Below are positions 6,801 through 15,415 of a DNA stretch of 64,000 nucleotides, piece by piece. Positions within the stretch are counted from its first letter, which is position 1. Every line of letters begins with the position of its first letter. Origin of the DNA: Actinopolyspora saharensis (GTDB lineage Bacteria; Actinomycetota; Actinomycetes; Mycobacteriales; Pseudonocardiaceae); the NCBI RefSeq assembly GCF_900100925.1, contig NZ_FNKO01000002.1:2108001-2172000 (forward strand), read 5' to 3'. The notes beneath the pieces are model-generated. The model was not told the DNA's origin. It did not search any database and was given only the letters and a program-made list of their open reading frames with translations. The translations under genes were made by a program, and so were the position numbers.

Positions 6801-7991
6801 TCAGGGGAGGTCCGCGGCCCCTCGGGCGGGGTGGACGGCGTGCACGTGGCAGACGGCGTCGAACGCCTCGCGGGCAGCGACATCCAGCAGCACGGTGTGC
6901 TGCGGGGTCTGCGCCCGGACGGCAGTGGTGCCCGCGAGGGCCTCCTCCGGCAGGCGGCGCAGGTCGACCAGGTGAGCCCGGTGCCCGGCCGCGTCGAGCG
7001 CGGCCTCCAGGGTGTGCTCCTCCGGAGGCCGGGGCTGCTCTCCCGCCGCGAAGTAGCGCCCTTCGGGAGGCGCCTCCGGATCGAGATCCGGCACGCGCCC
7101 GGAGGCGTGCGTACCGCCGATGACGACCAGATCCCCGCCGAGCGAGGGGGTCAGCAGGCCGCCGACCGAAGTGGTGCCGTCGAACGAGAGCGCGCGTTGC
7201 AGGTGGACGTTGTGCCCCGCCACCAGAACGCGCTGCTCGCGTTCGAGGATCCACTCCAGGTTCTCGGCCATCACCTCGTTGCGCAGGTTGCGGCCCGCAC
7301 CGGGGTAGAGCCCGTGCTCCAGGAACTCCACGACCCGCGCCGCACCGCGGGCGCACTGTGCGGCCACGGTGTCTCCCACCGCCGTGGCGCGCCCGATCAG
7401 TCCGTCGATTGACTCCGCCAGGCCCGCGGGCACGCTCGGTGCCCCGGACGCGTCCGGGGCGGGAGCAGACTTGCCGGAGGAGTCCAGGTGGGCTGCCAGC
7501 AGCAGTTCGCGGTCGCCGGGCTCGGCGGGCAGCCGGTCCAGGCACGCCGAGACCCCGGGGCCGGGCGAAGCGCACCACCCGGGAACGTCCATGCCGTAGA
7601 AGCCCACCTGCCGCTCGTGGTCGGCGTTCCACCGCCGCATCCAGTCCAGCTGCTCGTGCACCTCGACGCAGCGGCCGAACTCGTAGGTGATGCCGCTGCG
7701 GGCGACGTCGGCGAGCTCACCCGGCCCGCCCCGGACCCACCGGTCCACCGCGAGTCCCTCGGGAAATCCGGACTCGAGCACCAGTGCCGAGAACCCCAGC
7801 TCGCGCACCAGGAACCGCAGCACCCGGTCCCGGATCCGGTTGAACTCGGCGGTGAAGTGGGCGCTCTCGCCCAGGAAGACGACCCTGGCCCGCCCGACCA
7901 CCTCGCGCAGCACTTCCAGGTCGGCGTCGTCGGAAGCGGGATCGAGACTCCGCAGCGGATTGGTGATCTCCGCGATCGAGTCCGTCGGCAT
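6801..7991 (-). CDS. Erythromycin esterase family protein
   Basis: The 396-residue protein matches the EreA/EreB fold. LGESAHFTAEF (E42, H45) carries the catalytic-type Glu/His pair. LVLESGFPEG and a C-terminal VLVAGHNVHLQRA follow. True macrolide esterases of this family open the lactone ring, but many chromosomal homologues have other or unknown hydrolase substrates and I would not assume resistance. I chose the ATG at 7991, close to the domain start; a GTG at 8075 would add 28 residues. A DUF3995 gene lies just upstream on the same strand. Confidence 0.85.
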   Translation of the reverse strand: MPTDSIAEITNPLRSLDPASDDADLEVLREVVGRARVVFLGESAHFTAEFNRIRDRVLRFLVRELGFSALVLESGFPEGLAVDRWVRGGPGELADVARSGITYEFGRCVEVHEQLDWMRRWNADHERQVGFYGMDVPGWCASPGPGVSACLDRLPAEPGDRELLLAAHLDSSGKSAPAPDASGAPSVPAGLAESIDGLIGRATAVGDTVAAQCARGAARVVEFLEHGLYPGAGRNLRNEVMAENLEWILEREQRVLVAGHNVHLQRALSFDGTTSVGGLLTPSLGGDLVVIGGTHASGRVPDLDPEAPPEGRYFAAGEQPRPPEEHTLEAALDAAGHRAHLVDLRRLPEEALAGTTAVRAQTPQHTVLLDVAAREAFDAVCHVHAVHPARGAADLP

Positions 7992-8088
7992 GGGCGTCCG
8001 CTCCGGATCGTCGGTGCTGCCGGTCGACGCGGATTCTACGGAAAGTCGGGCCCTACGCCCCCGGACGACGGGCACCCGGGAGTGCCCT

Positions 8089-8598
8089 TCAGAACATGCG
8101 CCACCCGGATCCGGCCTCCCCGGTTTCGCGCGGCTGGCCGGAGCGCAGCGCCGCCGCGAGCAGCAGCGCTCCGCCCAGCACCCAGAAGGGATCCCAGAGC
8201 AGCACGTAGTACCAGTACCAGCGGCTGACCCCGCCCGCGACCGGTACGACCCCGGCCAGCACCAGGCCGTTGCCCACCAGGCCGAACACGCCGTACAGCG
8301 CGCACACCACCCCGGAGGCCCACAGCGCCAGCGCCAGCAGACCGCGCACCGCGCGCCGCCGCCACTCGCGGGTGGCCAGCCAGGCGACGAGGCCGAGGCC
8401 GGCCTTGAGCGCGGCGGCGCCGATGTTGACCAGTGTGAACAGCGGTGTCGGATCGGGGGTTTCCAGCGGGTGCAGGCCGGTCTCCCCGCCGAGGGCCCAG
8501 AACACGCTCAGCGCGGCGAACAGCAGGGCCCACGCCAGAGCCAGGTGGTGCGGCAGGTGCCCGTCGTGCCGCGCGGTGCTCTTCACGAGAACGGACAC
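8089..8598 (-). CDS. DUF3995-type integral membrane protein
   Basis: This small protein of about 169 residues has four likely membrane helices: around LALAWALLFAALSVFWALGG, LVNIGAAALKAGLGLVAWL, LLALALWASGVVCALYGVFG and DPFWVLGGALLLAAAL. The FWALGG motif after helix 1 and the RWYWYYVLLWDPFW segment before the last helix are typical of the DUF3995 family. The function is unknown. The GTG at 8598 is preferred; an in-frame GTG four codons later is possible. It is followed on the same strand by the erythromycin-esterase homologue. Confidence 0.75.
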   Translation of the reverse strand: MSVLVKSTARHDGHLPHHLALAWALLFAALSVFWALGGETGLHPLETPDPTPLFTLVNIGAAALKAGLGLVAWLATREWRRRAVRGLLALALWASGVVCALYGVFGLVGNGLVLAGVVPVAGGVSRWYWYYVLLWDPFWVLGGALLLAAALRSGQPRETGEAGSGWRMF

Positions 8599-8754
8599 TA
8601 TCGACGATTCGGGGCGGTGACGACCGCGCCGCCCGGTGCGGCACGGTCGTTTCGAGGCGCTTCGCGGCCACCCGCTGCCGGGATTCCCGCGGCGACAGCC
8701 CGCGAGAGGTTCGGCCAAGCGACCACTCCGGTCAACCCGAACGGCGAACCTCGG

Positions 8755-9504
8755 TCAGAAGCAGTCGGGCGCGTTCCAGTACCGCCCCGAGCGGGTGGCC
8801 AGGTGGGTGTGGTCGTTGTGCCCGGAGGCCCCGGGGCCGATGATGCCGTTGAAGCCGGAACTCCTGGCCGCGCGGGCCAGGTCGCACAGCGAGTGAGCAC
8901 CGGTCAGGTCGACACCGGTTCCGTAGGTGTGCTTGCTGTCCGGGACTCCGCCCACGGCGTCGTTGTGCGCGACGCTGCGGAAGCCGGAGCTGACGTAGAG
9001 CGGGCTGTCGCCGAGCTTGTGCCGCATCGCCTCCAGCTTCCACATGTTGCGCAGCACGTTGGTGCGCACGTTGGAGGCACTGGTGTTGCCTCCGGAGAAG
9101 CCGCTGCCGTCGCCGGAGGTGAACTCGGAGAACGCGAAGTGCGCCGGGGTGCAGTCACCGTCCTGCAGGGCGTAGATCTGCCCGTAGGTCTCCGGGCCAG
9201 CGACCCCGTCGACCGAGAGGCCGTAGCCGCGCTGGAACCGCTCCACCGCGTTCGCGGTCTCCGGACCGTAGACCCCGTCGATGTTGACCGGGTCTCCGGA
9301 GGCGGCCCAGCCCGCCACGCGGACCTGCAGCTCGCGCACGTCGCTTCCGCTGTCACCCCGGGACAGGGTCTGCCCCCAGGTGTAGCAGGAGTCGGCCGCG
9401 GCGGGTGCCGGCTCGACCAGGCCGGCCCCACTGGCCAGGCCGAGGCTCAGCGCGAACGCGCCGAGCAGGCTCATCGCGCCACGTGCTGTTCGTCTCGATC
9501 CCAC
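8755..9504 (-). CDS. Secreted D-Ala-D-Ala carboxypeptidase-like M15 peptidase with peptidoglycan-binding domain
   Basis: The 249-residue product has a signal peptide (LLGAFALSLGLASGAGL, cleavage after AAA near residue 37). A peptidoglycan-binding repeat follows (DVRELQVRVAGW to DGVAGPETYGQIYAL). The last part is an M15-type zinc peptidase domain with SKHTYGTGVDLTG and GHNDHTHL supplying His/Asp/His ligands. It probably trims cell-wall stem peptides outside the cell. The GTG at 9504 is chosen because GGAGGT lies 4 nt upstream; a GTG at 9516 would overlap that site. The amidase gene upstream shares the binding-repeat type. Confidence 0.87.
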   Translation of the reverse strand: MGSRRTARGAMSLLGAFALSLGLASGAGLVEPAPAAADSCYTWGQTLSRGDSGSDVRELQVRVAGWAASGDPVNIDGVYGPETANAVERFQRGYGLSVDGVAGPETYGQIYALQDGDCTPAHFAFSEFTSGDGSGFSGGNTSASNVRTNVLRNMWKLEAMRHKLGDSPLYVSSGFRSVAHNDAVGGVPDSKHTYGTGVDLTGAHSLCDLARAARSSGFNGIIGPGASGHNDHTHLATRSGRYWNAPDCF

Positions 9505-9576
9505 GGATACCTCCACGATCGGGTTGGTTCGGTTCGCGAGTCCACTGCGGTTGCGGACCCGCGGCTTCGGCGGGAC

Positions 9577-10659
9577 TCAGCGGAGCAACGCCCGCCAGGT
9601 GCGGACCCGGACGACTCCGTCGGTAGTGATCCCGCGGTCGGCCTGGAACGAGCGCACCGCCGTCGCGGTGTTCGGCCCGAAGATCCCGTCCACCGCCGTG
9701 CCGAGCCGGTGCTGCACCGCCCGCACGGCCGGACCGCGATCACCGCTGCCGCGTTCCCGGACGGCCTGGTTCCAGGTCTGGTTCCCCGCCAGACCGTCCA
9801 CGACGGCACCGGTGGAGCGCTGGAAATCGCCCACCGCGCTCTCGGTGGCGGGGCCGTACACCCCGTCGGCGGTCAGGGAGGCTCCGTGCTCGTTGAGCAG
9901 GTACTGCAGCACGCGTACCGGATCGCCCGCGTCCCCGGAGCGCAGCAGTGGCCAGCTCACGCCGGTCGGGTCCCCGCCGACCTCGGCCGCCACGTCCGAG
10001 CGCAACCGCCCCAGCAGGGCGTGGAGCCGATCACCGGGGCAGTCGGTGGCGTTGAAGTCCCGGTGACCGTAGATCTCGTGGGGCGCGATGTCGTACCGGC
10101 GGCAAAGCCGCGCGCACAGCTCGACCAACCTCGTGTACTGCGCGTCCCTCGGGTCGAGCTCGTCGTAGGTGCCCTCGTTCTCGATGCCGACGGCCAGTCG
10201 GTTCTGCCCGGCGGTGTGCGCCCCGACCACGTGCCGCGAGCCGTCCCGCACCGCCGCGAGGCTGTTGTGCCTGCCCTCCGTCGCGTACCCGCCGCGGCTG
10301 ATCGTGAAGTGCTGCCCGGTGTCGATCCAGCCGTTGACGTCCATGTGGTGGTCCTGGACGGACCGTGCCAGGGCGAAGGCGTGCGCCCGGGAGTAGTCGG
10401 TGCCGTTGGGGGTGGCGGTGTGGTGGACGACGATCTTGGACGGGGCGTGGTCGAGCACGTCGATCGTCGCTCTCGGATCCCTGGCACCCCAGGTCGCGGT
10501 GTCCGCGATCGCCGAGTCGCGCGGTACCGCGGCCGCGGTGGCCGTTCGCCGGTCGAGGAGCAGCAGTCCGGCGCCGCCTCCGAGGGCGGCACCGAGCAGG
10601 CTCCGCCTGCTCGGGTCGGTCGTTGAACGTGGCGCTGATTCACGGGACGGATCCGACAT
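9577..10659 (-). CDS. Secreted N-acetylmuramoyl-L-alanine amidase with two peptidoglycan-binding domains
   Basis: The 360-residue protein begins with a twin-arginine signal (PSRRSLLGAALGGGAGLLLL). Then comes an amidase_2/PGRP domain with zinc ligands visible in IVVHHTATP, YGHRDF and TDCPGD. Two peptidoglycan-binding repeats close it, each with the DGVYGPATESAV-like block (the second reads DGIFGPNTATAVRSF). It cleaves the bond between MurNAc and the stem peptide. The ATG at 10659 is chosen as it directly precedes the Tat signal; 88 in-frame residues upstream look non-coding. It is paired with the M15 peptidase, likely a wall-remodelling set. Confidence 0.9.
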   Translation of the reverse strand: MSDPSRESAPRSTTDPSRRSLLGAALGGGAGLLLLDRRTATAAAVPRDSAIADTATWGARDPRATIDVLDHAPSKIVVHHTATPNGTDYSRAHAFALARSVQDHHMDVNGWIDTGQHFTISRGGYATEGRHNSLAAVRDGSRHVVGAHTAGQNRLAVGIENEGTYDELDPRDAQYTRLVELCARLCRRYDIAPHEIYGHRDFNATDCPGDRLHALLGRLRSDVAAEVGGDPTGVSWPLLRSGDAGDPVRVLQYLLNEHGASLTADGVYGPATESAVGDFQRSTGAVVDGLAGNQTWNQAVRERGSGDRGPAVRAVQHRLGTAVDGIFGPNTATAVRSFQADRGITTDGVVRVRTWRALLR

Positions 10660-10958
10660 GCGTCTCTTTCGCGCTCTGGCACCGGCGGCTGGATCCGGAA
10701 GCGGTTTTCCGGGAAGTCGCGCGGTCCAGCCAGGTCGGGAGTGGACGATTTTCAGCTCGGCGGCCGACGGAAGCGGATTCTTCCCGGAATCGAATGGGAC
10801 GAACAAGTGAGTGTCCGAAAGTGGTCCGATTTTTCGGGCGCCCGGCCGAGCGCTCTCGGTCGTTCGGTCCCGGAGGAGTGGTCCGGAGGGGCGAGCGCCC
10901 GCGCGAGGCGGGCCCGGTCGCACTCGACCGGGCCCGCGGGGGAAGTGCTCCGCCCGCG

Positions 10959-12458
10959 CTACAGGGGGCGCTCGCTCGGTTCGGTTTCGCCGTGCGCCTC
11001 GCCGGAGCGGGGCAGGGGCAGGGACTCCGCTCGGGCGCCCTCCGCCTCCTCCGCCTCGGAAGCGGTGTCCGGGGATTCCTCCGCGGAGGACGGTTCCTGC
11101 TCCGCTCCCGCGGACCGGGCGCCGTTGAACAGCAGGTTCAGCGCCAGCGCCACCAGGCAGCCGGTGCTGATGCCGGAGTCCAGCACGGTGCGCAGCGCGG
11201 CGGGGAAGTGCTCGTAGAAGTCGGGGGAGACGATCGGGATCATGCCGATGCCGAGGGAACCGGCCACAACCAGGGAGTTGAGCGAGTTGCCCAGGTCGGC
11301 CTTGCCCAGGGTCTTCATCCCGCTGGCAGCCACGGAGCCGAACAGCACCAGCGCGGCCCCGCCCAGCACGGGCTTGGGCACCAGGGAGACCACGCCGCCC
11401 ACGATCGGGAAGAGCCCCATCACGATCAGCACCCCGCCGGCAGCTGCCACGACGAAGCGGCTCTTGACCCTGGTCAGCGCGACCAGACCGATGTTCTGCG
11501 CGAACGCGCTGCAGGTGAAACCGCCGAACACCGCGCTGAGCGCGCTGCCCGCGCCGTCGGCGCGCAGCCCGGCCGCGATGGTCCGCTCGCCTGCGGGGCG
11601 CTCGACGATCTCGCCCAGCGCGATCATGTCGGCGGTGCTTTCCATCATGGCCACCAGCATCACGATGCAGATGGATATGGTCGCCGAGAGGTTGAACGAG
11701 GGGGCCGCCATCTCGAACGGCATCGGCACGTCGAAGACGGGGGCGCTGGCGAAGGTGCTGGTGTCCACCGCGCCGAGGGGCCAGGCCACGAGGGTTCCGA
11801 TGATCAGGCCGATCAGCAGCGCGACTCGGTTCAAAAAGCCCGTCAGCACCCGGTTCAGCACCAGCACCAGCAGGAAGGTTCCCGCTCCGAGGCCGATGCG
11901 CAGCGGTGAGGCGAAGTCGGGGGCCTCGGAGTCCTCACCCGCTATCCAGCCGATGGCGACGGGGAACAGCGACAGCCCGATCAGCGTGATCACGGTTCCG
12001 TTGACCAGCGGCGGGAAGAACCGCACGAGCCGGGAGAAGTATGGAGCGGCGATGAAGGCGAGCACACCGGCCACCAGCACGGATCCATACACGATGGACA
12101 GGGCGTTCTGCTGGTCGTGCTGGGCGACGATGGCCAGGATCGGTGCGACGGAGCCGAAGGTGACACCGTTGACGAAGGGCATCCTGGCGCCGACGCGCCA
12201 CACCCCGACCGCCTGCAGCAGGGTGGCCAGCCCCGCGGTCAGCAGGCTCGCCCCGATCAACAGCGTCATGTCGAGCGGCCCGAGCTCCAGGGCCTGTCCG
12301 ATGATGAGCGGGGGAGCCACCACCCCCGCGTACATCGCGGCGATGTGCTGCACACCGTAGGCGAGCAGCTTCCCCGGCGGCAGCACCTCGTCCACGGGGT
12401 GAACGTCGCTTCTTCCGCTTCTCGTGCCGCGATTTCGCCTGCTGATGAACAGGGGCAT
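10959..12458 (-). CDS. NCS2-family xanthine/urate permease
   Basis: The 499-residue protein is a 14-helix nucleobase:cation symporter-2. The family motif QNIGLVALTRVKSRFVVAAAG is present near residues 330-350, and AMMESTADMIALGE is the other substrate-binding block. The C-terminal 40 residues are a charged, Glu/Ala-rich cytoplasmic tail. GGAG lies about 8 nt before the ATG. It is placed after urate oxidase on the same strand, so urate or xanthine is the likely substrate. The exact purine cannot be read with certainty. Confidence 0.9.
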   Translation of the reverse strand: MPLFISRRNRGTRSGRSDVHPVDEVLPPGKLLAYGVQHIAAMYAGVVAPPLIIGQALELGPLDMTLLIGASLLTAGLATLLQAVGVWRVGARMPFVNGVTFGSVAPILAIVAQHDQQNALSIVYGSVLVAGVLAFIAAPYFSRLVRFFPPLVNGTVITLIGLSLFPVAIGWIAGEDSEAPDFASPLRIGLGAGTFLLVLVLNRVLTGFLNRVALLIGLIIGTLVAWPLGAVDTSTFASAPVFDVPMPFEMAAPSFNLSATISICIVMLVAMMESTADMIALGEIVERPAGERTIAAGLRADGAGSALSAVFGGFTCSAFAQNIGLVALTRVKSRFVVAAAGGVLIVMGLFPIVGGVVSLVPKPVLGGAALVLFGSVAASGMKTLGKADLGNSLNSLVVAGSLGIGMIPIVSPDFYEHFPAALRTVLDSGISTGCLVALALNLLFNGARSAGAEQEPSSAEESPDTASEAEEAEGARAESLPLPRSGEAHGETEPSERPL

Positions 12459-12589
12459 AATAGGTACTCCTGTGGCGGAGAAGGAATGAGAGTTGCTAAA
12501 TCAATTCTGCTTCCGGATCTCGGATCAGGTGTTGCTGCCGAGTGAAGTTTTTGTTTCCGGGAAAAGTGCCGGGAATGGCGGGCGACAAC

Positions 12590-12619
12590 GGGGCCGCCGG
12601 TTCTCGTTCCGACGGCCCC
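12590..12619 (-). terminator. Hairpin after urate oxidase gene
   Basis: GGGGCCG at 12590-12596 pairs with CGGCCCC at 12613-12619 around a 16-nt loop. It lies 9 bp past the urate oxidase stop and before the permease start. No T-run follows, as is usual in high-GC actinomycetes. It may attenuate read-through from uraD-uraH-uox into the permease gene. Confidence 0.5.
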
Positions 12620-12627
12620 GCGGGAAA

Positions 12628-13518
12628 TCAGAATTCGGGGAGGCTGTACCAGGCCGCGGGAGCCGGATCAACGTCGTCGCGGGTCACAGTGCCCTCGATG
12701 AGGCCGTAGGGCCGGTCGGCCGCGAAGAACACCTCGTTGTCGTTCTCCATGCCGAAACGTTCGAGATCCACCAGGAAGTGGTGCTTGTTCGGCAGTGACA
12801 TCCGGACTTCGGCGACCTCGGAACGCTTTTCCAGCACGGCCCTCCCCATTTCGTACAGGCTCTGCTGCAAAGCGTAGCTGTGGGTGGTGGCGAACGTTTC
12901 GAGCATGATCTCGCGGATCGCAGCGAAGCTCTTCGCCCAGTCCACGTCGGTGCCGAGGTAGCGCCAGCGCGCGGTCACGGCCGTGGCCAGGATCCGGTCC
13001 TCGGTCTCGGCGAGGGTGGTGAACCGGTCCTTGGGATATCCCCAGAACTCCGAACCCGTGGACTTGAGCACGACGAGGTCCTTGAGACCGGAGACGACGT
13101 GGGTCTCCGAGCCGTCGATGGTCACCGCGGTGGTGCGCTTCTCGTCGCTGGAGCGGGCGAAGGAGTGGTCGTGCCCGGTCCCGCCGACCGGGATGCGCTC
13201 CCAGGAGTACTCGTCGATGAGCACGCGCGCTCCGGTCACCGGCTGCTGCGTGTCGACGAAGTGGCGGCCGAGGCGCATGGCGAAGTCCTCGATCTCGCCG
13301 ACCGGCTGCTCCTTGGCGAGCCCGTAGACGGTGTTCTTCTGGGTGTCGGTCGGCAGCACCTTGGCGTTGTCACCGGTGTGGTGGGTGTCGTCGAAGTCAC
13401 CGCGCAGCGAGGTGCTTACGTTGAGGTCCTTGATGCTGTGCCTGCTGCTGCCCCTGTCGACGGTGACGATTCGGCACTCGGACTTTCCGTACTGGTTCGG
13501 GCCCATGACGATGCCCAT
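12628..13518 (-). CDS. uox: Urate oxidase (factor-independent)
   Basis: This 296-residue cofactor-free enzyme oxidises urate to 5-hydroxyisourate with O2. Its length is normal. The catalytic pair is visible as K12 (QYGKSECRIV) and T57 (VLPTDTQKNTVYG). Also present are SFARSSDEKRTTAV, THSYALQQSLYEMG and the C-terminal active-site block LPNKHHF. It is the third gene of uraD-uraH-uox, 7 bp after uraH, and the permease follows. H2O2 is a by-product, so catalase activity elsewhere is expected. Confidence 0.96.
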   Translation of the reverse strand: MGIVMGPNQYGKSECRIVTVDRGSSRHSIKDLNVSTSLRGDFDDTHHTGDNAKVLPTDTQKNTVYGLAKEQPVGEIEDFAMRLGRHFVDTQQPVTGARVLIDEYSWERIPVGGTGHDHSFARSSDEKRTTAVTIDGSETHVVSGLKDLVVLKSTGSEFWGYPKDRFTTLAETEDRILATAVTARWRYLGTDVDWAKSFAAIREIMLETFATTHSYALQQSLYEMGRAVLEKRSEVAEVRMSLPNKHHFLVDLERFGMENDNEVFFAADRPYGLIEGTVTRDDVDPAPAAWYSLPEF

Positions 13519-13525
13519 GAGCTGA

Positions 13526-13876
13526 TCAGCTCCCTCGGTATGTGGAATAGGCGAACGGGCTCAGCAACAGCGGCACGTGGTAGTGCTGCTCCGGGTCCGC
13601 TAGGTGGAAGGCGATCTGCACCTGCGGGTAGAAGGAGTCGACGTTCAGCCGTCGGAAGTAGTCGCCGGTCTCGAAGGTCAGCCGGTAGGTCCCCGCGTCC
13701 AGGCGGCTCGGTCCGAGCTGACCGACCCGGCCGTCGTCATCGGTCACGGCCTCGCCGACCCGGCTCCACCCGTTGTCGGTGGCCCGTTCCAGGGCGACGG
13801 CGATCCCCGCCGCGGGCAGCCCCCGGGAGGAGTCGAGGACGTGCGTCGTGACGGCGCTCCTGCTCGTTGCGCTCAC
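13526..13876 (-). CDS. uraH: 5-hydroxyisourate hydrolase (transthyretin-like)
   Basis: The 116-residue protein hydrolyses 5-hydroxyisourate to OHCU. Hallmarks are the N-terminal VTTHVLDSSRGLPAAG (catalytic His), the central RLTFETGDYF and the diagnostic C-terminal YRGS. The GTG start overlaps the uraD stop by 4 nt (GTGA). It has no peroxisome- or export-type signal. It lies between its pathway neighbours uraD and uox. Confidence 0.95.
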   Translation of the reverse strand: MSATSRSAVTTHVLDSSRGLPAAGIAVALERATDNGWSRVGEAVTDDDGRVGQLGPSRLDAGTYRLTFETGDYFRRLNVDSFYPQVQIAFHLADPEQHYHVPLLLSPFAYSTYRGS

Positions 13877-14400
13877 GCTTCGATCACCCTCGCCAGTCGC
13901 AGTCGTGCGATCTTGCGCAGCTCGTCGGCGACGACGCGCATCTCGGTGGTCGGGTCGTTGTCCAGTCGGGAGCGCAGGATCTCCAGCAGTTCCGGCCCGC
14001 TGCGACCGCTGGCGCACACCAGGTACACGTGCCCGAAGCGGCGCTCGTACTCCTCGTTGGCCTCGGCGAGCTCCACGGCCAGTTTCGTGTCGTCGGCGTC
14101 GACCCCGGACTGCTCGCTGCGGGACCAGGACGCCGAGGTGCCCTTGCCCGTGGAGCGCTGCCCGATGCGCGGGTGAGCGGCCAGCGCCGCGTGGATCTCC
14201 TCCTCGGTGAGCTCGGCCGCGGCGCGGTCGGCGGCTTCGTAGAGTTCGTCGTCCGATCGGTAGGGGCGCCGGTCGGCGATCTCGTCGGCCCAGCGCTGGA
14301 CGTCGAGGCAGGCCAGCAGCTGTTTGATCAGCTCCGGACGGGGAAGACCGTTCAGCTTGGCCAGCCCCGGATCGGCCTCGGTGGAAGATGGTGCTGACAT
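13873..14400 (-). CDS. uraD: 2-oxo-4-hydroxy-4-carboxy-5-ureidoimidazoline decarboxylase
   Basis: This 175-residue enzyme decarboxylates OHCU to S-allantoin. The family signature HPRIG is present in ALAAHPRIGQRSTG, and a late helix carries the conserved FGHVYLVCASGRSG. The ATG at 14400 is preferred to a TTG two codons upstream. It is the first gene of the uraD-uraH-uox unit, with a strong promoter and a palindromic operator candidate in its 5' flank. Confidence 0.94.
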   Translation of the reverse strand: MSAPSSTEADPGLAKLNGLPRPELIKQLLACLDVQRWADEIADRRPYRSDDELYEAADRAAAELTEEEIHAALAAHPRIGQRSTGKGTSASWSRSEQSGVDADDTKLAVELAEANEEYERRFGHVYLVCASGRSGPELLEILRSRLDNDPTTEMRVVADELRKIARLRLARVIEA

Positions 14401-14475
14401 TGGCAAAACCCCACGGTTCGCGTGGTCGTTCTCCTCGGGTTCACCTGGATGACCCCTCGGAGCGGTTGATGGGAA

Positions 14476-14517
14476 AAGCTAAGTCCGGCCCCGCAGAGGT
14501 GTCAACAGTTTGTTGAA
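14476..14517 (-). promoter_or_regulatory. uraD promoter with overlapping palindromic operator
   Basis: Reading leftwards, TTGACA (14505-14500) and TAGCTT (14481-14476) are 18 bp apart, a good vegetative-type promoter. The -35 box overlaps a palindrome at 14501-14517 (TCAACA, 3 nt, TGTTGA in the core). The same palindrome, perfect over 17 bp, occurs at the allB promoter. Repression by a shared regulator such as the IclR-type protein is the obvious inference. Confidence 0.65.
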
Positions 14518-14643
14518 ATTTGCGGCTCGGAGGTTGTGCACTCGCACAACGGCCGCAGTGTGCCCCGAATCGACCTCGTTCGCAGCCGGACGCGTGAGGC
14601 GGGCGGCCCGCCGGGAACCGTGGGGGTGCGGCGCCCCTTTCGC

Positions 14644-15000
14644 TCAGGAGCGCTCGCGGTTGAGGTAGTTGTAGACGGTGAAGCGGCTGACGCCGAGGGC
14701 CTTGGCCACCGACTCGGCGGACTTGCGCAGCGCGAAGGCGCCGCGCTCCTCCAGCAGGCGGACCGCGCGCTGCTTGTCCGCCCGGGAGAGCTCGGACAGC
14801 TTCGCGCCGAGCTCGGACTCCACCTGGGCGATCAGCCTGTCCAGAGCGCTGGTGAGCTCCTCCCCGGGGAGTCGCACGGCCACGGCGGGGCTGCCCTCCC
14901 AGTAGAGCAGCACGTCACCGGGCTCGCGCTCCTCGACGGGAACGGTCGTGGCGCCGATGCGGCTGAGCAGGGGCTGAATCGCTGAAGTCAGCGGGTGCAC
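14644..15000 (-). CDS. Small helix-turn-helix protein of the urate-catabolism cluster
   Basis: The 118-residue protein has an N-terminal alpha/beta part (PGDVLLYWEGSPAVAVRLPG) and a C-terminal Fis-type helix-turn-helix with ESVAKALGVSRFTVYNYLNR. Before it is a conserved RQ/KQRAVRLLEERGAF-like block. Similar proteins sit beside uraD in Streptomyces, as I recall. It probably regulates, or is a DNA-binding subunit for, the pathway, but no target is known to me. The GTG start has GAGG upstream. It forms a unit with the thiamine-binding-fold gene 10 bp before it. Confidence 0.8.
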   Translation of the reverse strand: MHPLTSAIQPLLSRIGATTVPVEEREPGDVLLYWEGSPAVAVRLPGEELTSALDRLIAQVESELGAKLSELSRADKQRAVRLLEERGAFALRKSAESVAKALGVSRFTVYNYLNRERS

Positions 15001-15010
15001 GCGGATAACC

Positions 15011-15265
15011 TCAACTGTCCTCGGGAGTGTCGTCGACGCTGACCTGCATGGTGATCCGGTCCGCGCCCGCGTCGAGCGTCCGTTCGAGCACGTTCGACAG
15101 CGCGTCGAGCACCACTTCGCGTTCCCCGCTGATCGCGGTGCCCAGCGGCCCGAACTCGGGGTTCAGACCGGACTCGCGCAGCACGTCCCGCGCGACGGCG
15201 GCGTGGGTGGGCGGCTCGCCCTCGCCCTCGAACGGTTCCGTCGTGAACTCGGCCCTGAGGTTCAT
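15011..15265 (-). CDS. MTH1187/YkoF-like thiamine-binding protein
   Basis: The 84-residue protein has the DUF77 ferredoxin-like pattern: MNLRAEFTTEPFEGEGEPPT, then GPLGTAISGERE, then DRITMQVSVDD. Proteins of this family bind thiamine or its breakdown products without catalysis. Pairing with the HTH gene, and the presence of thiamine-diphosphate-dependent glyoxylate carboligase close by, may be meaningful: it could sense the cofactor. That link is speculation. It is divergent from hyi. Confidence 0.75.
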   Translation of the reverse strand: MNLRAEFTTEPFEGEGEPPTHAAVARDVLRESGLNPEFGPLGTAISGEREVVLDALSNVLERTLDAGADRITMQVSVDDTPEDS

Positions 15266-15337
15266 CGGACACCTGCCGCTTCCGGTTCGATTCCGCGTGC
15301 TCGTCCGTCACGGTAGCCCGTGACCGCGCTCGTGGTG

Positions 15338-15366
15338 TTGACCCTGTGGCGGACACTCATTAATCT
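15338..15366 (+). promoter_or_regulatory. hyi promoter
   Basis: TTGACC (15338-15343) and TAATCT (15361-15366) are separated by 17 bp, near-consensus for a vegetative promoter. The transcript would have a leader of about 45 nt rich in A/T, containing GAAAT and ATTTC arms (15377-15390) and TTCGCGAA. AAAGAGG lies 5 nt before the ATG of hyi. Confidence 0.65.
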
Positions 15367-15415
15367 ATCGCTGTACGAAATAAAAATTTCACTTCGCGAA
15401 ACCAAAGAGGTATGG

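Noticed and set aside
6801..7991. Calling this a macrolide-resistance gene
   Set aside because: The erythromycin esterase fold is clear, but chromosomal homologues often have other substrates and no resistance context is present.
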